Assembly (NCBI RefSeq): GCF_027943255.1
Contig: NC_072893.1
Location: forward strand, 85,381,784-85,445,783
Source of the DNA: Anastrepha obliqua
Taxonomy: Eukaryota > Arthropoda > Insecta > Diptera > Tephritidae
DNA: 64,000 nt
Reading direction: 5' to 3'
Within the stretch, counting starts at the first letter, position 1. Each line of letters starts with the position of its first letter. Under the pieces are notes generated by a model. That model had not been told where the DNA came from and searched no databases. It saw only the letters and a list, made by a program, of their open reading frames with translations. The position numbers were made by a program, and so were the translations under genes. Positions 10,127 through 24,020 of the stretch are shown piece by piece.

Positions 10127-13100
10127 TTAACTTATTGATATAATTATTGGTTTTTGCATAAATAAAAGTCTTCGCTAAGGACGCTATGAACTTATTCCTC
10201 ACCCTATTATATACCATTAAAAATCAACTTACTAATTTTTACTAGTTATTTTATTAATATTTTACATACATATAATATAATATGTAATATTTAAATAATA
10301 AAACCATTTTTTGCTCTACTTTAAATTAATTTTATCTTTTTGCAATATAAACTTTTTAAAACCTGATGTTTTTGATTACATTTTTCTGAAAAAAAACCCG
10401 AGCATCAACAAATGTTATCGGTTTGCAGAAAGTAAATAATAGTAGGAAAGCCTCACATATCAAGCCATGGAAAATTCGTTGAGGTGCTCCATAGTTTTTC
10501 GACAAATATATGATGCCAATTCTACAGCGAGTTAAAGTCGCTGATTTTAATTTTGACACTGTACTCGCTTTCAACATGAAGTGTGCAATCTTCATTTCGG
10601 AGCAACATATTCGTCAACTTATACGCGCATATATGTATATGTAGACAAGTATGTATGTTTTTACAACTCAGCGGTTTCATTATGCCATACTTCCATTGGT
10701 ATGCAGCTCCATAGCGAATCTATTGTCTCAACGCTGCTTACGTGTGGAAATTAGCGCTCTTCAGCGAATTGCCATATTGTTGCCGTGTTAATGTATTTTA
10801 ATTTCGTCCTTTTTACGTTGTTACCGCCATAGCTAGCATTTTTTGTCATGCTATGCACTTCGCTTGCACCATATACGAGCTCACACACACATACACACAT
10901 ATATGTGCAATACATTCGCAGCCCATCCACCCCCCACCACTACTGACTCGCTTGTTTGCGCTAATGTGTTTTTGCATTGTGATTTGTTGTTGATATTACA
11001 ACAGCCGCAGCAGTAGCGGCAGTAAGCAATAACAAAAACAATAACAATAATAACAGGAGCATTACATGTGCAACAACGCTGGCGTTTTTTGCTGTTTTTA
11101 ATTACTTTTTTCAATTCATTTTCTTTTGTGTGCCTGCTGTAGGCATACTCGTGCATTCATACATACATACATATGCACATACATATCTCTATAGTGTGGA
11201 CCTGCCATGAACAGCGCTGTTGTGTTACGTACACACATATTCGCATGCATATTTGTGTGTATGTATGTGTCGAATGGTGGGTGGCGATTTTTCGCCTCAG
11301 CAACTTAGCTGGCTGACTGCCTACTTGGTCGGTTGGCTGCATTGCATGAATTTATTTTTTCATTTCATTTTCTTGTCGTGCTTCCCTCAAACCTCCCGCC
11401 GCTCACTCTTTCGTTTCAGCAACCACATCCCCCAATTCCTCCCTCTAAGTTTACTGTGCATCCTTCTTCAACGCCATCAACTGTGGCTGACATCGGTGTT
11501 GCTGTCGCTGCCATTAAGGCCGTTGTTGTTGATGTTATTGTTGTTGCTACTGTTGCTGATGATGAGATTGCTGACGTTGACGAGGCTGCCACCTCGCCCG
11601 AGGATGCTCGTATTCATTGCTGTTGCTGCTGTTGTTGTTGGTGTTGTTGCTGCTGCAATGTAATGCAATGCGGCTGGTTGCTTTTTAATAAAAATGACAT
11701 TGTGACTATGCAATTAGTATTATGAAAATAATTTTTCTGCCACCTACCCTTGGCTCCTCGCCGCATATACCCGCGCATTCTTTTAACTACCTTCCAACAC
11801 TCGTGCATACATATGTATGTATGTGCATATATGTATATGTACGTGTAATGAGCGTTTGTAGGTGCCGCTGGTGGCTTGTTGTTGCGCTTGCTGAATATGC
11901 AGCAATGTTGGCAAATGCTTCTGACGGCGTAGAATGTATGTTTTTTTACATTTTGCATGTTTGTGTTAAAAAAATTTAATTAAGTTAATGATTTTTCTGC
12001 ATAACTGAAATGCTGCATTTCACACCTGCTGCGCCGTTATTACGCTGCCTGCGCATTCTTCGCGGCATCTCTATATTGAAATGATTCCATTTGCTGTATT
12101 TTATTTCTATTAATTTGGTTGTTGCTGTTGTTTTTTATATCTTTTCATAAAAATTTTAATCAGCATAATTAAAACGAAATTAGCAAAAAGCACTCTGCTG
12201 CGGTTTAAAAGCAAGCAATAACAAATATGTATCGCCACGGGATATCCTTGCAGTGCGGCCCATTTGCGCAAACCCTCAGCCATTGCCATCGTTTCATGTT
12301 CTTTGAAAATCTGTTAATTTATATTATGCATATTTTTTATAAAATAACAAAGGAGTTTGGCATTCATTGAACTTACTTCCGGCGAACTGCATACATACAT
12401 ACATACCCATGCATACACACACATAAATACCTATATATACATCAGGAATCCTGTTTGGTTTAAAACTAAATTTTGTGTTTTTATTCTTCTTAGACTTAAC
12501 AATATTCTTACCTCATTTCTATCGTAGTTATATCAACATTTACTTAAATCCTTATTTCTATGTGCTTATAATATTTTAATCAAACGGCCGCTCTGTACCC
12601 TTCTTCCTTCGTACTTTGTGTCCGCTGCCCAACTTACTATTACTTACTCCCCACTTACTATTTTACTGCCTCCTCTTGCCGCTTATGGTGCAGTTGATGC
12701 GCCTTTTGTTAAGGCGATTTTCATTAAAAATTCTAATTTAGCTGCTGCGCGTCTGTCACTTTACCAACATCGGCAACACCAGCATCAAAACACAACAAAA
12801 TGAAGAAATTTCATTGTTTAACTGCCGTCAACATTTCATTTCGTCTGTGCCTTTGATTTCCTTTGTCAGCCAGCCTCAAAGTCTACCCCATTCCCACCTC
12901 CACCTGTAGGCTACTTGCATTCACGTGGTATTTTCTTTTCCATTTTCATATTCATATTTTTTATTTTTTGTACACTCATACATATTTCGTTATTCACTTG
13001 TTCAGTTTCCATACTTTTTTTTTTTGCATTACTGCATACTTTCAGGATGTGCAGTTGTGTGAATTGTCTACTTGTAGGAGCCATTTCATGCGAAATTAGT

Positions 13101-13640
13101 TCATCAACCGCCTCCAAAGAGACTGTCACATACGAATGGTGTTGCGCTGCCAATTACCGCAGTTAATTTACTCATAACCATGTTGATGTGAGTATTGCCT
13201 TCGAGCCACATATTACCAGTTGCATGCGGCTGCAACGCACTTGGGAGTTCCCAACTTTTCGCCTGCTCGTATGTTTGGATGTGTGCGGATGTGGTCGTAT
13301 GTACTATTAATATTTTGTAAAAAACAAAATCCATTATCAAATACGAGTATCAATAAGAATTATTAGAGACTTTCAAGTATGCTAAATAACTTGTTGTTTA
13401 TTAATGTTTATGAATGTACTTCTTCTATGCGCATACAAAGATGGGTCAATTAGCATTTGAAAATTAAACCAACTGGACTTTCACCTCAAAACCAAAATTT
13501 TGCTAATCCAAAATCATATTCAACATTCTATCATACATACATATTCAAGTGATTTGAAAAAGTCACCAACGAGCTTTTGCGCAAAAATAAGAAAAAGAAA
13601 GCTTCGTGTGCTCATTAAACACTTTTTATACGCGAAAGTA
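10127..13640. other. Long non-coding block, microsatellite-rich, few transposons
   Basis: The first 500 bp are AT-rich. From about 10600 to 13480 the block holds CATACATA runs, CA/GT runs, and GTT/GCT-type triplet runs (about 11500-11660). No transposase, reverse transcriptase or host protein domain was recognised on either strand. Long ORFs such as the leucine-rich one at 11220-11663 come from the triplet repeats. The relative lack of transposons compared with the surroundings suggests unique host DNA, possibly upstream of the homeobox gene at 26648. Confidence 0.45.
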
Positions 13641-14940
13641 CCGGGTTCGGCACTCGAAGTGAGACCAACTTCAGACCGCTCGCGCAGCTGAGCACGGGTA
13701 TCAGGTGTCTGTTAGTTGGCTAAATGACTGTCCAGAGTACCTATTGTTTACAAGCGCGCGGAAGCATTTTGCCGAGAGTAAACGCGAAAAAAGAAAATCA
13801 GTAATAGATTTCAAACGTAAGAGAGTGATTGCATTATATTTATTTGGCTGGCAAATCACAATCAGCGATTGTTCGTAAGCTCGAGTACCCTATAGTAAAT
13901 AAAGTTTTTGTTTATCGCTCCATCACTCGTTACAATGATACTGGTAGCATCGCGAATCGTCATGGAGGTGCTCATCAAAAGACTGCAACGTCACGTGAAA
14001 TGGTTCAAAAAGTGAAGAAGCGACTTGAGCGAAATTCCCGACGAAGTGCCAATCAAATGGCGAAAGAACTGATAATATCTGACGGTAGCATCCGCGCATA
14101 TTGAAAAATGATCTCAAAGTCAAGCCTTACAAGATCCAAAAGGCACATGATCTCCCACCAAAGCAGGAACAAGTCAGAATTGAGAGAGCGAAGGAGTTAC
14201 TTCTCTTGGCCGAAAGCGGTCAATTTCCAAATATTGTGTTTTCTGACGAGACAATTTTTCAAACTGAGCAATTCGTAAACTCCCAAAACGATAGGGTTTA
14301 TTGACCGACCGTTCATACGAGAATTTGAGTCATCGATTGGCCACCAGGAGGCAGCATCTGCCACAGCTAATGGTTTGAGCCGCTGTAACCGCAGATGGGC
14401 GCTCTCCAATCGTTTTCATCGAGCCTGGCGTCAAGGTAAATACGAAATATTATCGAGAAAGTATTCTGGAGGTTGCTTTGAAGCCGTGGGCAGACAAACA
14501 TTTCAAATGTTTCAACATTTCTCGGCACCGTCTCACAAAGCTCGAGTGATCCAAGAATGGTTAAAAAGCAGCGTTCCGAACTTCATAACGTCCACATAAT
14601 GGCTCTGAAATTCACCAGAATTTGAATCTGATGGATTATTCTCTTTGGGCCATTTTGGAGAGAAAGGTCTGAACTAAGAATTCACTAGTCTCGAGGCGCT
14701 GAAAAAAGCCATTGTTCGCGAATGGGCCAAAATACTTGCAAGTCACATTCGGGCAGCTTGCGATTCGTTTTTGGACCGTTTCAAGGTCATAGTCAAGGTA
14801 AAAGGTGGTCATATCGAGCAAAAGTAAATTGATTCTTAATTTTTTACTTTAATTTGTTTTTAATTGTTTTACTTTACTTGAAATTTCCAAACTAAATCTA
14901 TGGCTTTTTTAATTGGTTACACTTCGAGTGCCGGACCCTG
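13641..14940 (+). mobile_element. maT-like (DD37D) DNA transposon, inactive, with TIRs
   Basis: Terminal inverted repeats (CCGGGTTCGGCACTCGAAGT on the left; complement of CAGGGTCCGGCACTCGAAGT on the right) are flanked by TA. The + strand encodes a recognisable transposase. It has an N-terminal helix-turn-helix region (13829-14104, SQSAIVRKLEY ... SANQMAKELIISDGSIR), a first catalytic block with FSDETIF (near 14240), the FQ-xx-SAPSHKARV block (near 14520) and the C-terminal MDYSLWAIL region (near 14640). Frameshifts and stops separate these blocks. In this copy the second catalytic Asp (FQQDS in relatives) is lost and the third motif is scrambled, so it is dead. Confidence 0.85.
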
Positions 14941-15249
14941 TAGCACGAAAAGAATTAAGAAGACGCTCCACTACTTTTGTATAGCATTTCGCTGAACGTT
15001 CTGGTTGCCCAATTGCAGTCCCCACTAGTGGAGTAATTACACGTATTTGTACTCACGTACTCGGATTGGTATCTCATACTGTAGTAGTTTGGCAATACTT
15101 GTACATCGGAGGTAAAAAGAACGACCAAGTAGAGCTTCATAGTACCATTACTATACCTAGAACTTTGGACGTATTCACTTCAGAGCTCCCCTTGCTTATT
15201 CTAAACAAGTGCAAAAGATATTATTATTATTATTATTATTATGAGGGGA
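14941..15249. other. Short unassigned spacer
   Basis: It ends in an ATT trinucleotide run (about 15220-15241). No gene seen. Confidence 0.3.
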
Positions 15250-15783
15250 TTTAGAACTGCCCAAGATTGAAGGGCTTGAAGCTCTCAATTCTACAAGCAG
15301 TAGTGAGTCGAAAAATGCAGGTATGCCGTAAATAGTGGAAAATAACATTTGGCAAATGACCACCATGACCACGGTTACAGGACAATATCCTTTTCACGAA
15401 ATTTTCCATAACTGAATTGCAAAGTGGCTGCCCTATTTCCTCGATAGCCTTACGAATTCCATCTTTGAGGTCTTGAATCGACTCTGGGCTGTTGGCATAG
15501 ACCTTCTCTTTCACGTGGTCCCAAAGAAAAAAGTCACAATGTGTTAAACTACAAGATCTCGGTGCCAATTGTGATCACCTCTTCGAGAGATAACACGGTC
15601 CGGAAACTTTTTCCGTAAAAGATCAATGGTTTCGTTGGTTGTGTGGCACGTAGCGCCGTCTTGTTGAAAATAAACGCTGTCCAGATCAATACCATCCAAT
15701 TTCAGCCATAAAAAATCGTTAATCATCTCTCGATAGCGCAATTCATTCACCAATAACACCTGTTGTTGAAAAACCCTTTAGGT
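15250..15783 (-). pseudogene. DD41D mariner-like transposase, C-terminal part
   Basis: The - strand encodes LDSVYFQQDGATCHTTNETIDLL (near 15690-15610). After one frame change comes RSCSLTHCDFFLWDHVKEKVYAN (near 15560-15500) and an ending GHGGHLPNVIFHY. The spacing between the Asp of FQQD and the Asp of HCDFFLW is about 41, as in the ITmD41D group. The N-terminal half is absent. The right boundary text TGTTGAAAAACCCTTTA resembles the terminal repeat of the deleted copy at 50562-50929. Confidence 0.75.
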
Positions 15784-16165
15784 ATCCCATTATGAACGAA
15801 GCTTGCAGTGATTATTGAACATTGTCTAAACAATTATCATAGAAAATAAGAAAGAACTCTGAGGAGGTGGTTTTTTTAATGAAAAAACAAATTTTAGCAA
15901 AAAACAATTTATGAAAAAAAATTTTATAAGTAAAGATTTGTTTTATCAAAAACCGATTTTTTTTATTTATTTATCAAAAATATTTTTTTATTATTTGTTT
16001 TATCAAAAAAAAAAATGTATCAAAAAACAATTGTATCAAAAATTGTTATTTTTGTTATTTGTTAAAAAAAAAAAACAAATTGTTTTCTAATGTAAAAAAT
16101 GCAAAATAGTAATTATAAAAATAAAATAAAATAATATATACATACAAAATTAAAAACAAAAAACA
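15784..16165. repeat. AT-rich low-complexity tract
   Basis: From about 15880 the sequence is dominated by degenerate TATCAAAAAA and TTATTTGTTTT words, an imperfect short-period repeat. No gene seen. Confidence 0.5.
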
Positions 16166-17109
16166 AAAATAGAAATGATAACGGCACAGAAGATATTTCA
16201 CTTCAAAAATTTCTACCCCAATTTTCAACATAAAAAAATCTAAAAAATTATTATTAAATTTTAAATTTGTATTAAATTACCTTTAAATTGTTATCAGTTT
16301 ATTCATTTTTCTTAGTTTTGAATGTAATTTGTAATGAATAAATAGAAATTAATGACAAAAATTTAAGGTAATTTCTGAGGCCGAAGTATAATTTCTGCCA
16401 ATGCACAGTTCGCCAAAATTGGTGAAGGTTGGTAATATTTCGGTCACTTTATGTAAAATTGTTGATTCCCTGAGGCACTCATTTTCTCCATTTACTAAGA
16501 TTACGCACGACTTAAAATTTATTTGTTTATTTAGATTAAATTGGATATTTTAATTTATATAAATTTATTTAAAAATAAATAAGAATTAAAGTGTTGCAGT
16601 TTTTGACATGATAACGTCTTACAATTCGATTTAGCCGGCTGCACGCACGAAAGAATGTATCGTTATCTTGCGCATGCGCCGTTACCTTGCTTGAACTGCA
16701 AGCGAGAGCGCGGAACGAACGACAAAGAGCACAATCGGCCCCCTCGTTAGGCAACATTCGACATCTGGCTCTGTCCTACTTGAGTGAGCATATATATGTA
16801 TGTATATGCGCATATGTATATTAATTCACATATTTGATATATTTTGATTGATTGGATTATATTAATTCACAACTTGACCAATTCCATTTACCTCCTTCTC
16901 TATATCCATACAAAATATCTATCAAACAAATAAAATTAAAATTTTGTTTTGAAAATTGCAACTATTACATCAGTATTTTCTTATGACATTGTCACGTTAA
17001 ACTATCGTCAGTAAACCGACTTTACAGACAACCTTTTTTTTATTTAATTAACTTATTTATTTAATTTTATTTTTTTATATACAAGGCAACTCTTTTATTT
17101 TAGAGGGTG
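16166..17109. other. Unassigned interval
   Basis: AT-rich flanks surround a more balanced 200-bp stretch (about 16610-16790) with alternating purine-pyrimidine runs such as TATGTATGTATATGCG. No ORF with family features and no repeat ends were recognised. Confidence 0.3.
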
Positions 17110-17720
17110 ACAATCACAGGAGCTGCGCTTCCACGACACGCAATTGTATTTACGGCCGAGGTTTTTGCTATCCCCAAAGCTCTAGAATATGTTATTCATC
17201 ATTCTAATTCGTTATATGTTCCGATAGTTTTTCTTGCTTAAACGCAGTTCAAAACATACCCAATAGCTCAACAATAATAGTCCAGATCCGTGACCTTTGC
17301 TTTAAATATAGGAAGAAAATTGCTTTGCTCTCGGCGCCTGGACATGTCGGCATTCCTGGTAGTGAACACGTTGATATGGCTGCGTAATACTGTGGATTAA
17401 AACCTACTTTTCAATATAAGACACACGATTATAACGACCTGAAGAAAATGTTACGACAACATTCCCACAGAAGAGACTCGCAGAATGGAACAATTACCAG
17501 CATCGATGCTCCAACCTCAACCCGACTCGCGATAAACTTCTTTACCCCAACAATATCACTCGTCTACAAGCAACCATTTTCACGCGTCTATGGATCGGGC
17601 CTACGTAAATAACTCACCAACATCTTCTCACCGGAAGTCCAAAACCAACATGCCCGTTTTGCACCAATGTTGTGCCCGTCGATCGTATATTCAACATTTG
17701 TTTAGTTTTAGAGAGTATTA
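17110..17720 (+). pseudogene. LINE RNase H fragment (I/R1-like)
   Basis: Reading through stops and frame changes gives an RNase H signature: TAEVFAIPKALEYVIHHSNS, then APGHVGIPGSEHVDMAA (near 17335-17385), then the post-RNase H stretch that ends with a damaged zinc-binding segment (KPTCPFCTNVVPVDRIF, near 17645-17690). It cannot encode a functional protein. It may be part of the same fossil as 17842-18171, but the two do not join simply. Confidence 0.65.
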
Positions 17721-17841
17721 GGCAAAATCATTTAATTACTAATCAGTATCAAAAATTTCTAAGAACACCATCTTTTGTAAATATTTTGAGAATTTTTAAA
17801 TTTTTTAGCAGAAATTACCTTCCATAATTTATATAATTTTA

Positions 17842-18171
17842 ATGCTAAGAAGATTGCGTAATGAAGCCATCTGCAAAATCGCCCGTCAACTGTGGCCGAC
17901 TCTCAATGCTAAACTCACAGAATCTTTCCTTAGCCAAAATAAGCACAGCCTTAGCACACCGATTTCAGTCATAACGGGACATTGTCTAATAGGTAGGCAC
18001 GCCCAAAGGATGGTGGGGCAAGCACATGACTTCTGTAGAAGTTGTCTTGATGAGGAAGTGGAAGAGACAATATTGCACCTTCTGTGCCATTGTCCTGCTC
18101 TATCCAGGCGGGGATTCACCATTCAAGGCAGACAATTTTTTAACGAATTGAAAGATCATTTTTATTTTTAG
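17842..18171 (+). pseudogene. C-terminal fragment of a LINE ORF2
   Basis: An open 109-residue stretch has the arrangement typical of the end of R1/I-type ORF2: a TGHCLIGRHAQRM segment, then CRSCLDEEVEETILHLLCHCPAL (C-x2-C-x9-H-x3-C-x-C metal-binding pattern), then a short tail and stop. There is no reverse transcriptase upstream, so it is a truncated relic although this piece happens to be open. Confidence 0.7.
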
Positions 18172-18589
18172 TTCGATCGGTGCGAAACTTTACAGGAGCA
18201 CTGACTACTGGAGTATTTCTGAACATTTCTTAGCTTATTTTTTTGAAGAAATTTCATTTAAAATTTCTATTTTTGCCACATTTTTCATGCAAAGATTTTT
18301 TCTAACAATCCGTACAACTACGTTTTGATATACTGTACTACAGGGAAGGGTAAAAATATTCAGGAAATGAAGAGAAAGGAGTGCGCTATTAAATATGAAA
18401 CTAGTTTTTCATTTCCGATACATTTTCCTTTAAGTATAAAACTCAGACCTTTCATAAAGTGATAAAATGAAAAACGGCGGTCAAGGATAAACTTATATAT
18501 AGGAAAAATATAGAGATAAGCAACCTCAAAATGAGTAAAATTTTTTAAATTGAAGCTTTTCCCTTCAATTTTTTAAATAAATAATATAG
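18172..18589. other. Unassigned interval
   Basis: AT-rich, no feature recognised. Confidence 0.3.
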
Positions 18590-19490
18590 AGGGCCCCTAC
18601 AATTGTAAGGGTTACATGTTTCCAACCCACGTTGTTTACCGCACGATCAATCGTTTTTCCCAAATGTCTAAAGTGACAGACAGAAAGAGAAGTGTTCGTC
18701 CTCGCGTGGTTCGAACCAGGGCAGCCATAAAAGCCGTCCGAGAAAGAATTCGCAGAAATCCACTTAGAAAGCACAGAATCATGCCAAGGGAAATGAATGT
18801 ATCAACCAGACCCATGTGAAGACTAATTGGAGATGATATCCACGTGAAAGCCTTCCGTCGCTCAACTGCTCATCTTTTGGCAATGCGCTTGAAGAAAATT
18901 AGACTCGACAGATGCAAGCAGCTTTTTCGGTGGTACGCGATCAATGGCCATGGAAATATTCTTTGACAGATGAGAAAATTTTGACTGTTGAAGAAGTTTT
19001 TAATAAGCAAAACGACAAAATCTATGTTAAAACTTCTAAAGACGCAAAACATCCTCCGTAATGGTTTGGTGGAGAGTATCTTGTAAAGGCGTTACATCTG
19101 TTCATTCCTGCGAAAAAAGTGGTAAGTGACAAAAGTGTACCGGGAGGATCCTTTAGAAGGCGTAGTGAAGCAGATGAGCAGTACTCTATTCAATGAAGAA
19201 CGTTGGATCTTCCAGCAAGATTCCGCTCCATCCCATAAAGCAAAAACCACCCAGCAGTAGCTAAAAACAATGTTCTGGGTTCATAGCCGCAGAATATTAA
19301 CCGGCTGGAAGTCCAGATCTGAATCCCTTGGACTATAATTTGTGGTCTAAATTGAAGAACATGACCTGTCGAAGACCTCACAGAAATTTGGAGAGTCTCA
19401 AACAATCTTTTGTTCGAGCAGCGACGTCACTATCCCTGGAAACCGTGCCTGATGCAACAGCTGAATGGTCTAATGATTTCGAATGAAAAT
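18590..19490 (+). pseudogene. DD37D (maT-like) transposase, nearly complete but broken
   Basis: The N-terminal helix-turn-helix region is open at 18616-18819 (VYRTINRFSQMSKVTDRKRS ... RIRRNPLRKH). Later blocks are readable in shifting frames: LLAMRLKKIRLDRCKQLFRW, LTDEKILTVEE near 18965, FNEERWIFQQDSAPSHKAKTTQQ near 19190-19255, then a damaged SPDLNPLDYNLW motif near 19310 and the RRPHRNLESLKQS region near 19370. Stops and indels make it inactive. The fragment at 8775-9070 belongs to the same family. Confidence 0.8.
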
Positions 19491-19508
19491 TAAAAAAAAA
19501 TTTTGTTT

Positions 19509-19551
19509 GATATTACGAATAATAGTCACGCACCAAATCACTAGGCTATGG
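19509..19551 (-). repeat. SINE head fragment
   Basis: The text TAGTCACGCACCAAATCACT followed by AGGCTATGGCGGCGCC matches the tRNA-like head (box A side) of the SINE family, in - orientation. Only about 40 bp are present. This may be an abortive or deleted copy. Confidence 0.45.
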
Positions 19552-19986
19552 CGGCGCCATCGCACGATTATTCTCAAGTAAATTTCCCTAGTCCTTTTGT
19601 ATCTCACTACTTTTATTTTTTCTACACACGCAGCAGGTATGAACTTAAAACCCAATTATGGCACCTTGAAATTATTCTTTTCTATGCCACTTCATAGACT
19701 CTTGCTTCGACTCAGCTTCATAATGACGAACGAAAATTCGTCTTCAGTAATAATCCGCTACATTGATCCGATACATAGATTCGAAGATTCGGTACGCTGT
19801 ACTGAAGTGATAATTTTTGGTTTTTATAAAGCTCGCCAACCACTTCTGTGGTTTGTTTCTTTTACAAACTTTTTCCAATATCAATTTTTCAATTTTGCCA
19901 AACGTCACTTCATTTGGACGACCTAGGCGCTTACCGTCTTCAATTCACTCTCTATCTTGCGTAAATAGATTATATTGTACTACATA
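19552..19986. other. Unassigned interval
   Basis: No family recognised. The 109-residue ORF at 19597-19926 has no recognisable domain. Confidence 0.3.
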
Positions 19987-20738
<752 letters not shown>

Positions 20739-20740
20739 TA

Positions 20741-22540
20741 TGCTAAATATGAATTCAAGAATTCCCGTAAACAGATTTTATTTGCTTTGTGAGGGTCTGA
20801 AGGATGGCTCGAAACTAAATTTTCTTTTTATTCGGTCGCTTCTATGAATTTAGAGCGCATCATCAGCAATGCAATCGTTCAAAAAGTGTTGAACATTCTG
20901 TATCTATTCCTCATCTTGGCATCTACGACATAAGTTATTGACCGGGGCTGCGAACCCTATGGCTATTAGTTCAATTTCCCTTAACTACATCCGTATGGTG
21001 TTGTACTTACATTTGTTTTGTAGATATCTACTTTCGTAACAGAAAAGCAAAATTCCTGGTGTGTTTTAGAATTTTAAGTAATTTCGAGTGTTCGCTAATT
21101 TTGAGTTTTTCGTAATGGATCTTACGGTTTTAGTCGCTGCTTTTAAAGAAGAACCCCTTATTTTTCTCAAACTTTTCACGGGCTGGGCAATTGCATAAAT
21201 CTAGCCCCGGGAGGCACTGGTATACGGGTTACAAAGCGAGTTCTGATCAAGTATGGCTATATCTAATAATTTGATTATTTCCAGGAGGAACTCCCTAGAG
21301 CGGCTATTTGGTAAGCGCGTATTCTGCATGCAGAAATGCTGTTATGTAGAGTTCTTTGTTACAACACTAATTCCGTAGTACTTATTACTACGCACGAGGC
21401 AGTACCAAGTAACTCGAATATTGACATTAACATCCATGTAGGACGGCATTCGATTTCAAAGATCCTACATAAAGGGGCATGGAGCCAACCCTACATGCGC
21501 TCTTTTGGGCATGGTCTTTGAAAATCGAGCAATTAGTCGAGGCGGTGATGTCAACTGACTGCTTAGAAACAGTGATTTTTTTTATGAGGTGCTGTTAAGG
21601 ATAAATATTACACGAACCTTCCAGAAACGATTCGACTGTTCAAACATGAAATCGAAATTACTTTTAGAGAGATACGTAAGGGCCCAAATTCGCGGCAATG
21701 TGCTGAAATATTGAGTTGACTATGGTCAAGACAGCAGCGAAAATCATGTGAATTAAATTGGTATCCATATTAGTGGCAGGTTTCACTCTTTCCAACTCTT
21801 TCTTTCTGGGCTCGTTGTTTGTGTTTTCGAAATCAGTCAGGGAATACCTGTTTTCTCTCTCAACTACGTCGAAAAGCTCGATATTAGGCTCATTTGGGCT
21901 AATTAGCTGGCTAGACAGAGGGCCCTCAAGATGATTCCACCACGAATTGAGAGGATTGGAGTTCCCTTGAAAACCAGTGGTCTGATCCTGAAAAAATCAG
22001 ACTCGCATCAACTCAGCTAGCGCTGAAACTTGGCCTTGTCTCAAGTACTTTCTCAGCACCTCCTCAACTGTCCTATTATCGTCGGGCTACGATTCAGATA
22101 TCTGGGCTTTCACACACCTGATGAATTTCATCAGCAGCTTGAATCAGTTGTGTTACGCTAGGTTGAAGCGGTTGTCCTGTGGGGCACACTTACGCTCATA
22201 GCCCATTGTGATGCCACGTGGGGAGCTTCCTCTATATCCAGTCTGTGATTTTCAAAAATTTTAAAATATCTCCGTTTTCTACAGAACTGAAATCTTCCAA
22301 TTCGTTAAAAAAATTGTCTACCTAAAATTGAATCAATTAACGCAAATGTAATTGGCCACCGTTTGGTCGTCATCCTCCAATCCAAACCCACTTCTTCCTT
22401 GATCTTCTTCTTTGAACTGAAAATGTGGAACCTAATCAAAAAATTCCATTTGCATGATTCTGTAATAAATGAAGCAACTGCACGAATTTTTTCGTTGCAC
22501 TAACACAAAAAAAAAGCACTAAGCAACAAATTATTATAAC
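20741..22540. other. Unassigned interval, probably old repeats
   Basis: No reverse transcriptase, transposase or host domain was recognised. A stretch near 22140-22240 (GAAGCGGTTGTCCTGTGGGG and following) has the look of a mid-repetitive element but could not be assigned. Confidence 0.3.
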
Positions 22541-24020
22541 ACCTTAGTTGAATCATGCACACGCACCTCCGCTCCACTCCCACCGACGTTTTGTGTTTAG
22601 AGTATCAATCTCGAGACATCAGCTGCCACTCAAATGGCATACAAATCAACCACACAACCAACGGCCGCCCACCTGTGCACCACCACCGCCCACCACCATA
22701 CCGTGCAACTGTGGCCGTCACCCGGCTGCCGACTAATGAGTTTCTGACTGCATTGTTTTGCAAAATACAGCTGTTATTGTTGTTGTTGTTGTTGCACATC
22801 AAATTACAAAATTAAAAATGGAGAACAGCAGCTCCAACAAATTTCAGCAGCATCTACATACATACATATAATGCATCCAAGGAAAGCAGCAGCAACGAAA
22901 CAATATTCATAATTTTAATGAAAAGCGCGCGCCTCTACGCTTACCAAAAACATTACTCGCAGCCCTTGCTCCAGCACATCAACCATTCTCCCCCTTGGCG
23001 CCGCGCGTATGGACATCATGTTGCTCGTTTATGATTGGCTTCAATTGTGAAATGTTGTTGAATCCACCACTGCCGCTCCGCCTATTACGGCGCACAACAC
23101 CACGGCAATACACACAAACACAAAGCGTCGAGATGCAGCCAGCCGCCACCGTTGCAGTTGTTGAAATAATAAATAAATATAATTTTAGCGCAAGCGCTAT
23201 ATCCCCCTGCTCCTCGTCGCAACCACCCAGCCAAGCGGCGCCCATACAGTCAACCCACTAGGCAAAAAGAATCATAGCAGCGGCAACAGTAAGGTATGAA
23301 ACAACAATACAACAAATATCTGCTTTAGTAACACCAACACGGATATATTAATACATACAAATATACACTTATTCGCAACAAACGGTAGCAAAAACAACGA
23401 AACAAAACGTGCAAATGAGAAAATTACATCCCTTCATTTGTTTAACTTACAGACACAAATACATTTACACCTACACAACGGCACAGTTGAGCACACTTTC
23501 GCGCATACACACACACAAACACATGTGCACAGCAAGGATGTTGGAAGGATACTCGCATAACAATACAGTTCTTGGAGCGAAACACAATAGCAATAATAAC
23601 AATACATTCTCAATGCTGCACAGTCCTGAGGGTGCAACTGTCAGCCCACCAACCGTTGGCCACTCTCCTTCGCTTCCCCGTTTTCAGTGCATCACTACCA
23701 CAATGTTGTTTATCTCATTGCGCTCATTGTAATTGCTTAAACCTGTAAACTACACCCGCACCACAGTTGCAATTTCTACTTGTTGTTTGTTGTTTTTATT
23801 GTTATACTATTAATGTTGTTGTGTTGTTGTTTTAGCGGCGCGTGTGTTTCATTGGTTGTTTCAATTTTATGTGCTTACGAATTTCATTACTCACACAAAG
23901 ATCTTCTCCATCTTCCATATCTCTTCAGCTATCGTTTTTTTTTCTTATTTGTTGTTTACGTTATTGTTGTTAAATTATATTTATTACTAGTGTTTACCGA
24001 TAAAATTTAAACGACTGTGT
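22541..24020. other. Microsatellite-rich non-coding block
   Basis: GTT runs (22770-22795), CACACA and CATA runs (23360-23530) and CAACAA/AATAAC triplets occur throughout. ORFs here (for example 23409-23732) have no domain. Like 10600-13480 this looks like unique host non-coding DNA. Confidence 0.4.

Noticed and set aside
11220..11663. 147-residue leucine-rich frame
   Set aside because: Produced by GTT/GCT triplet repeats; codon content follows the repeat and other frames are open too.
13500..13691. 63-residue frame at the left edge of the maT-like element
   Set aside because: It crosses the terminal inverted repeat and has no domain.
15220..15245. ATT repeats as part of a CRISPR or satellite array
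   Set aside because: A simple trinucleotide run of about 25 bp with no spacers; nothing CRISPR-like occurs in this eukaryotic window.
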